From contig DATCYZ010000116.1 in the NCBI GenBank assembly GCA_036526195.1, positions 1 through 23,793 on the forward strand: a stretch of 23,793 bases of DNA, written 5' to 3'. The notes under the pieces were generated by a model. That model saw nothing but the letters and a program-made list of their open reading frames with translations. It made no database searches and was not told the origin of the DNA. Numbering within the stretch: position 1 is the first letter of the stretch; every line of letters begins with the position of its first letter. The translations under genes were made by a program, and so were the position numbers. Origin of the DNA: DATCYZ01 sp036526195. GTDB taxonomy: Bacteria; Pseudomonadota; Gammaproteobacteria; Burkholderiales; SG8-39. Positions 22,286 to 23,793 of the stretch are shown here, one piece after another.

Positions 22286-22324
22286 GTAACCTATATGTTA
22301 CTAAAAAGCCCTTTCCGGCGCCGG
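22286..22324 (+). repeat. 39-bp element with GTAACCTATATGTTAC near-palindrome, copy 2
   Basis: GTAAC-CTATAT-GTTAC (22286-22301), then a 14-nt gap, then CGGCGCCGG (22316-22324). The layout is the same as the copy at 4662-4700 but on the opposite strand. The core TGGTAACCTATATGTTACTA differs from copy 1 by one base in 20. It lies between the HupE/UreJ stop and the P450 start, 53 bp before the P450 ATG. It may be an operator or a dispersed repeat. Confidence 0.6.
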
Positions 22325-22354
22325 CACCGTCCCCACGCCCCCTAGACTCGCTCC

Positions 22355-23764
22355 ATGCCCCCTGCCGCGGCCGCAGGCGCCCTCGCCGACCTCCCCGCCC
22401 CGCCCGCACTGCCATTCTTCGGCAGCGTGCTCTCGTTCGATGCGCGCCGCATGCACCACGTGCTGGAGGACTGGGCGGCACGCTACGGCACGCCCTACCG
22501 CGTGCGCTTGATGGGGCGCGACATGCTGGTGGTGGGCGATGCGGCGTCGATCGCCGCGGTATTGCGGGCGCGCCCGGACACCTTTCGGCGCGGGCGGCCG
22601 GTGCAGTCGGTGTTCCGCGACATGGGCATCAGCGGCGTGTTCGGCGCCGAGGGCGAGACCTGGGCGCGGCAGCGGCGGCTGGTGATGCGCGCCTTCGACC
22701 CGGCGCACCTGAAGGACTACTTCCCCGGCCTCGTGCGGGTCACCGAACGGCTGCGCCGCCGCTGGGAGCAAAGCGCGGGCGAGGCGCTCGACATCCAGTC
22801 CGAACTCATGCGCTACACGGTGGATGTCACCGCCGGGCTCGCCTTCGGCTCGGACATCAACACCATCGAGGGCGACGACGACATCATCCAGCAGCACCTC
22901 GACAAGATCTTCCCGATGGTGAGCCGGCGCCTCACCGCGCCCTTTCCCTGGTGGCGGCACTTCAAGCTGCCATCGGACCGGGCGCTCGATCGCGACCTCG
23001 CCGCGATCCATGGCGCGATTGCGCGCTTCATCGCGGAGGCGCGCGCGCGCATCGCCGCCGACCCGTCGCGCGCCGAAAAGCCGGCCAACCTGATCGAGGC
23101 GCTGCTCGCGGCGCGCGACACGCCCGGTTCGGGCTTCGACGACGCCGATGTCTCCGGCAACGTCTTCACCGCCCTGCTCGCCGGCGAGGACACCACCGCG
23201 AACACGCTGGCGTGGCTGTGCTTCTACCTCGCCGAGCATCCCGATGCGCAGGAGAAACTTCGCGCCGAGGCCGATGCCGCGCTCGGCGCGGACCGCATGC
23301 TCGGCGCCGTCGAAGGCCTGAATGCGCTGCCGTACGCCGAGGCGGCCACGCGCGAGGCGATGCGCCTGCGGCCGGTGGCGCCGCTGCTCTTTTTCGAGGC
23401 GCTCGAAGACACCACGGTGGCGGGTTACGCGCTGCCGGCCGGCGGCACCGTGGCCACGCTGATGCGCGCCCCCGGCATGGACGCCTCGAAACTCGATGAC
23501 CCCGGCGCCTTCCGTCCCGAACGCTGGCTCGGCGAGGCAGGCACCACCGAACGCGCGGGAGCCGCGAAGAAGGCGCTGATGCCCTTCGGCGGCGGCCCGC
23601 GCTTCTGCCCCGGGCGCTACCTCGCGCTGGCGGAGATCAAGATGGTAGCGACGATGCTGGCGCGCAACTTCACGCTCGAGCGCCTGCCGGGGCAGGTCAG
23701 CGAGCGCTACAACCTGTCGATGTCTCCCGGAGGCCTGCGCATCCGGCTTGCGCCGCGCGGCTGA
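22355..23764 (+). CDS. Cytochrome P450
   Basis: A 469-residue P450 complete in the window. The I-helix oxygen-activation motif AGEDTT is at residues 276-281. The K-helix ExxR is EAMR (334-337), the PERW-like segment is FRPERWLG (387-393), and the heme loop FGGGPRFCPGR has Cys418 as the iron ligand. The N-terminus has no strong membrane anchor, only an Ala/Pro-rich stretch before PFFGSVLSF, so it is probably soluble or weakly membrane-bound. The sequence style (FGAEGETWARQRRLVMRAFDP) is of the class using class E-like bacterial P450s. No ferredoxin or reductase gene is in the window. Its substrate is unknown. The palindromic element upstream may control it. Confidence 0.92.
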   Translation: MPPAAAAGALADLPAPPALPFFGSVLSFDARRMHHVLEDWAARYGTPYRVRLMGRDMLVVGDAASIAAVLRARPDTFRRGRPVQSVFRDMGISGVFGAEGETWARQRRLVMRAFDPAHLKDYFPGLVRVTERLRRRWEQSAGEALDIQSELMRYTVDVTAGLAFGSDINTIEGDDDIIQQHLDKIFPMVSRRLTAPFPWWRHFKLPSDRALDRDLAAIHGAIARFIAEARARIAADPSRAEKPANLIEALLAARDTPGSGFDDADVSGNVFTALLAGEDTTANTLAWLCFYLAEHPDAQEKLRAEADAALGADRMLGAVEGLNALPYAEAATREAMRLRPVAPLLFFEALEDTTVAGYALPAGGTVATLMRAPGMDASKLDDPGAFRPERWLGEAGTTERAGAAKKALMPFGGGPRFCPGRYLALAEIKMVATMLARNFTLERLPGQVSERYNLSMSPGGLRIRLAPRG

Positions 23765-23793
23765 ACCCCGGACGCGCCACCGAGCCTGTCATC

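Noticed and set aside
22283..22345. A 20-codon ORF starting MVTYMLLKSPFRRR over the palindrome
   Set aside because: It simply translates the repeated element. It has no ribosome binding site, and a similar peptide arises from the minus strand of the other copy because the DNA repeats.

Overview
The window is 23.8 kb of very GC-rich, densely packed DNA. Its gene content (class III CoA transferase, acyl-CoA dehydrogenase, IclR regulator, TauE and HupE families, BrnT/BrnA modules) and its palindromic intergenic repeats fit an environmental proteobacterium, most likely a betaproteobacterium of the Burkholderiales type. That placement is inferred from protein style, not from a marker gene. No rRNA, tRNA, CRISPR array or complete transposase gene was seen, and no gene-free stretch exceeds about 250 bases.

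Layout. (1) 1-2272, minus strand: a tight operon of a VOC-fold extradiol-dioxygenase-like protein, a 4,5-dihydroxyphthalate-decarboxylase-like protein and a LigJ-type 4-oxalomesaconate hydratase cut by the window edge. Together they look like a ring-cleavage route for a protocatechuate- or phthalate-like aromatic. (2) 2486-6579: an accessory-looking patch. It has a toxin-antitoxin locus whose BrnT toxin is broken by one in-frame TGA, a GNAT/MDR-reductase pair with unusual base skew, a methyltransferase, a small membrane protein, an intact BrnT/BrnA pair, and palindromic repeats with GGGGTCAGACCCC-like cores placed just upstream of gene starts (the last lies just beyond, at 6590). (3) 6622-9433: thioesterase, acyltransferase, flavin monooxygenase and DUF3237 protein. 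(4) 9447-19056: a CoA-ester catabolic region. An acyl-CoA dehydrogenase and its IclR regulator diverge from a CoA transferase / AcuI-like reductase / PhyH-type dioxygenase operon. A GrdB-family selenoprotein follows, diverging from a carboxyltransferase / biotinyl-domain / carboxyltransferase operon. (5) 19079-23764: TauD-type dioxygenase diverging from a TauE-type exporter, then a 3-hydroxyacyl-CoA dehydrogenase, a HupE/UreJ membrane protein and a cytochrome P450.

The strongest signal is at 14715-15605 on the minus strand. Two apparently separate ORFs are one gene read through an in-frame TGA at codon 161, giving the redox motif Sec-Pro-Val-Cys. A long hairpin starts 3 nt after the TGA and has its apical loop 18-22 nt downstream, as expected of a bacterial SECIS. 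Ordinary gene callers would split or truncate this gene. It lies beside an acyl-CoA carboxylase-like operon that has two carboxyltransferases and a biotin carrier but no biotin carboxylase in the window. The surrounding genes suggest activation of an organic acid to a CoA ester, then dehydrogenation, carboxylation or transcarboxylation, and hydroxylation. The substrate cannot be read from sequence.
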